DNA from: Opitutales bacterium | Lineage (GTDB): Bacteria; Verrucomicrobiota; Verrucomicrobiia; Opitutales; JABSRG01 | NCBI GenBank assembly: GCA_028280845.1 | Contig: JANQKZ010000017.1 | Location: forward strand, 62,001-126,000 | Reading direction: 5' to 3' | Length of the DNA: 64,000 nucleotides | Shown: positions 62,616 through 64,000 of the stretch, piece after piece | Position numbering within the stretch: the first letter of the stretch is position 1 | Layout of the letters: the number at the start of each line of letters is the position of its first letter | Program-made: the position numbers and the translations under genes | Notes under the pieces: model-generated | What the model saw: the letters and a program-made list of their open reading frames with translations, nothing else | Told to the model about the DNA's origin: nothing | Databases searched by the model: none

Positions 62616-63554
62616 TCAGGGGGTGATGATATCTAAGAGAGTTTTACGCCGCTCTTCAATCCCAACCACACCGGCCGTTTCGAGTCGATCACAGCTGAAG
62701 GCCTCCACCGTAAAGCTACCGATAACAGTTGCGTAGAGCATAGCCTGCTTAATCGCGGCAAAATCGGAACGGCGCACTGCGGCCAGATAGCCGGCAAGCG
62801 CTCCAACGAAGGAGTCTCCGGCACCCGTGGGGTCTCTCAAGTCGGTCACCGGGTAGGCGGGGATGGAGAAAACACCCGCCTCATGAAACAACACGGCGCC
62901 ATGGGACCCCTTTTTAATGATAACCGTTTCCGGCCCCATCTCCCTCAACTTTTCTCCAGCCAGGATGATGTTGTTCGATTCGGTCAGCATTTCGGATTCA
63001 TCGTCATTGACCACCAGGAGATGTACGCGCTTCATTAAATCGAGAAGGGTGTCATGCATGATGTTGATCCACAGGTTCATGGTATCTGCAACGACGTAAG
63101 CTTCTGCTTCCATCTGGTCGAGGACGTGGTGTTGTAAATCCGGTCCAATATTGGCCAACAGGACGTAGGGGGTTTGCTTGTAGGAAGCGGGGAGGTCTGG
63201 CCGGAAATTCTCGAACACATTTAACTGCGTTTCCAGGGTATCCCGCTGATTAAAGTTTTCATGATATTTGCCGGCCCAGAAAAATGTGGGGCCCGTTTTG
63301 TCGATTTGCAGACCTTCGAGGTCAATATCCTGCTTTCTAAAGCGGTCGATATGGATGTCATCGAAGTCATTTCCGATGATCCCGACCAACTGGGTCGGAC
63401 AAAAGTAGCTGCAGGCAAGCGAGGCAAAGGAGGCGGAGCCCCCCAGAATGCGTTCTCCTTTGGCGTAGGGAGTAATAATATTGTCGAAGGCTACCGACCC
63501 CACCACCAGGAGGGGGGAGGCTTCGCGTTCATCTAAGTGCAGGCGTTGTGACAT
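62616..63554 (-). CDS. PfkB family carbohydrate kinase
   Basis: 312 residues from ATG 63554; the frame extends upstream another 21 codons through a repeat that reads poorly as protein. Ribokinase-type fold: LLVVGSVAFDNIITPYA, ILGGSASFASLACSYF (GG sugar site), LVVNDDESEML, TVIIKKGSHGAVLF and the ATP/catalytic DLRDPTGAGDSFVGALAGYL with the conserved GAGD. Substrate (sugar, nucleoside or other) unknown. The order PfkB kinase - proA on the minus strand has no known biochemical link. Confidence 0.9.
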   Translation of the reverse strand: MSQRLHLDEREASPLLVVGSVAFDNIITPYAKGERILGGSASFASLACSYFCPTQLVGIIGNDFDDIHIDRFRKQDIDLEGLQIDKTGPTFFWAGKYHENFNQRDTLETQLNVFENFRPDLPASYKQTPYVLLANIGPDLQHHVLDQMEAEAYVVADTMNLWINIMHDTLLDLMKRVHLLVVNDDESEMLTESNNIILAGEKLREMGPETVIIKKGSHGAVLFHEAGVFSIPAYPVTDLRDPTGAGDSFVGALAGYLAAVRRSDFAAIKQAMLYATVIGSFTVEAFSCDRLETAGVVGIEERRKTLLDIITP

Positions 63555-63559
63555 TCGGA

Positions 63560-63580
63560 TAGTGAATTGTGAGTTGTGAA
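63560..63580. repeat. Short heptamer repeat before the PfkB-kinase gene
   Basis: Three 7-base units TAGTGAA, TTGTGAG and TTGTGAA stand head to tail, 5 bases upstream of the kinase ATG. They differ at one or two positions. On the coding strand this reads TTCACAACTCACAATTCAC. Confidence 0.4.
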
Positions 63581-63621
63581 CTCGAAGGAGGTTCCCCGCG
63601 ATCCATTCACAAATCAACGAA

Positions 63622-64000
63622 TTAGCTGGTTACTGGAAAGCTAGTCACGAGCAGGGGTTCATCATCAATTTCGATGACAATACCGTAGTCCCCGGGGGCT
63701 TTAAACCGAAGATTCTGGATATCGTTGATCAAGTTGATGCGCTGCGCGGGTGATTTTGAATCAAAATCGCGGTCTACCACGATGCGAGGTGTTTCAGTGG
63801 GCAGGCCAATCGAAATTGTTAAGTTATGTTTCCCTACAGGAACATCCATGAGGGTCAGAAACCAGATCATCCGCGGGTGAACCACGGGGAACCGCTCACC
63901 ACGCAGATTGGAGAAAATTCCCAAAATGGTATGCTTCCCGGAGAGGGGATCGATATGGATCCCGTCACAGGTTAAAAAGGCTAATAATTGGACGGATGAA
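63622..64000 (-). CDS. DUF6941-like protein (5' truncated by window edge)
   Basis: At least 125 residues; the frame stays open to the window end, so the start lies outside. Visible at the N-terminal side: LLAFLTCDGIHIDPLSGKHT and LGIFSNLRGERFPVVHP, followed by WFLTLMDVPVGKHNLTISI and a beta-rich end GDYGIVIEIDDEPL. This resembles the DUF6941 family, small single-domain proteins of unknown role. The shorter reading starting at a TTG (63924) would cut off clearly conserved sequence and is rejected. It ends 67 bases before the PfkB-kinase ATG. Confidence 0.7.
   Translation of the reverse strand, partial: SSVQLLAFLTCDGIHIDPLSGKHTILGIFSNLRGERFPVVHPRMIWFLTLMDVPVGKHNLTISIGLPTETPRIVVDRDFDSKSPAQRINLINDIQNLRFKAPGDYGIVIEIDDEPLLVTSFPVTS

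Overview
The window looks like chromosome from a Gram-negative member of the Verrucomicrobiota, most likely class Opitutae. This is inferred from gene content, not from a phylogeny. The signs are two very large TonB-dependent receptors with an 'LSPF.V' motif just before the plug and no SusD partner, many secreted proteins of the FG-GAP/ASPIC-UnbV type, a flotillin-like FloA end at the left edge, and an Asp23/AmaP pair fused into the acetyl-CoA carboxylase operon. No rRNA, tRNA, CRISPR array, transposase or prophage gene was seen, and codon usage looks even throughout.

The left part (about 1-29 kb) is an accessory, carbohydrate-facing region. It starts with the end of floA and a small membrane protein. 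A secreted GH9 glycanase and a TonB-dependent receptor (TBDR) are divergently transcribed from a 382-base intergenic region. Then come a cytoplasmic GH43 beta-xylosidase under a LacI-family regulator, a secreted GH10 endoxylanase and a second TBDR that happens to have the same length, 1193 residues. Together these make a plausible xylan (or xylan/glucan) uptake locus: the secreted GH10 and GH9 enzymes cut the polymer, the TBDRs import oligosaccharides, GH43 releases xylose inside the cell and the LacI protein senses the product. Next are two FG-GAP/ASPIC-UnbV proteins, one of them a 1389-residue fusion to an Ig-like domain and a vanadium-haloperoxidase domain, with a secreted protein of TonB-C-terminal type between them. 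A sulfatase, a sialate-O-acetylesterase-like esterase and a pair of Tat-type oxidoreductase/TIM-barrel proteins follow; these fit removal of sulfate, acetyl and other decorations from complex glycans.

The right part (about 29-64 kb) is mainly housekeeping. It holds a RodZ-like protein, an unknown lipoprotein and an FtsK translocase; mannose-6-phosphate isomerase; small stress-type proteins (YecH, a ClbS/DfsB-like protein); grpE-dnaJ-purN-prmA; and an accB-accC-asp23-amaP-thiE operon read leftwards. A five-gene leftward operon encodes a Gld-type ABC ATPase, a permease, a GldG-like protein, a DUF4340 protein and an AsmA-like protein. After it come a secreted M14 peptidase with TruC and BirA, an AEC transporter, a P1-family peptidase, a low-molecular-weight phosphatase overlapping a fructosamine-kinase-like gene, proA, a PfkB kinase, and a DUF6941-like gene running off the right edge.

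The most unusual items are the FG-GAP/UnbV-Ig-haloperoxidase fusion and its neighbours, a C-terminal module shared by three secreted proteins, the ABC-DUF4340-AsmA operon, the coupling of Asp23/AmaP to fatty-acid synthesis, several perfect palindromes in divergent promoter regions, and a 13-base tandem repeat directly in front of proA.
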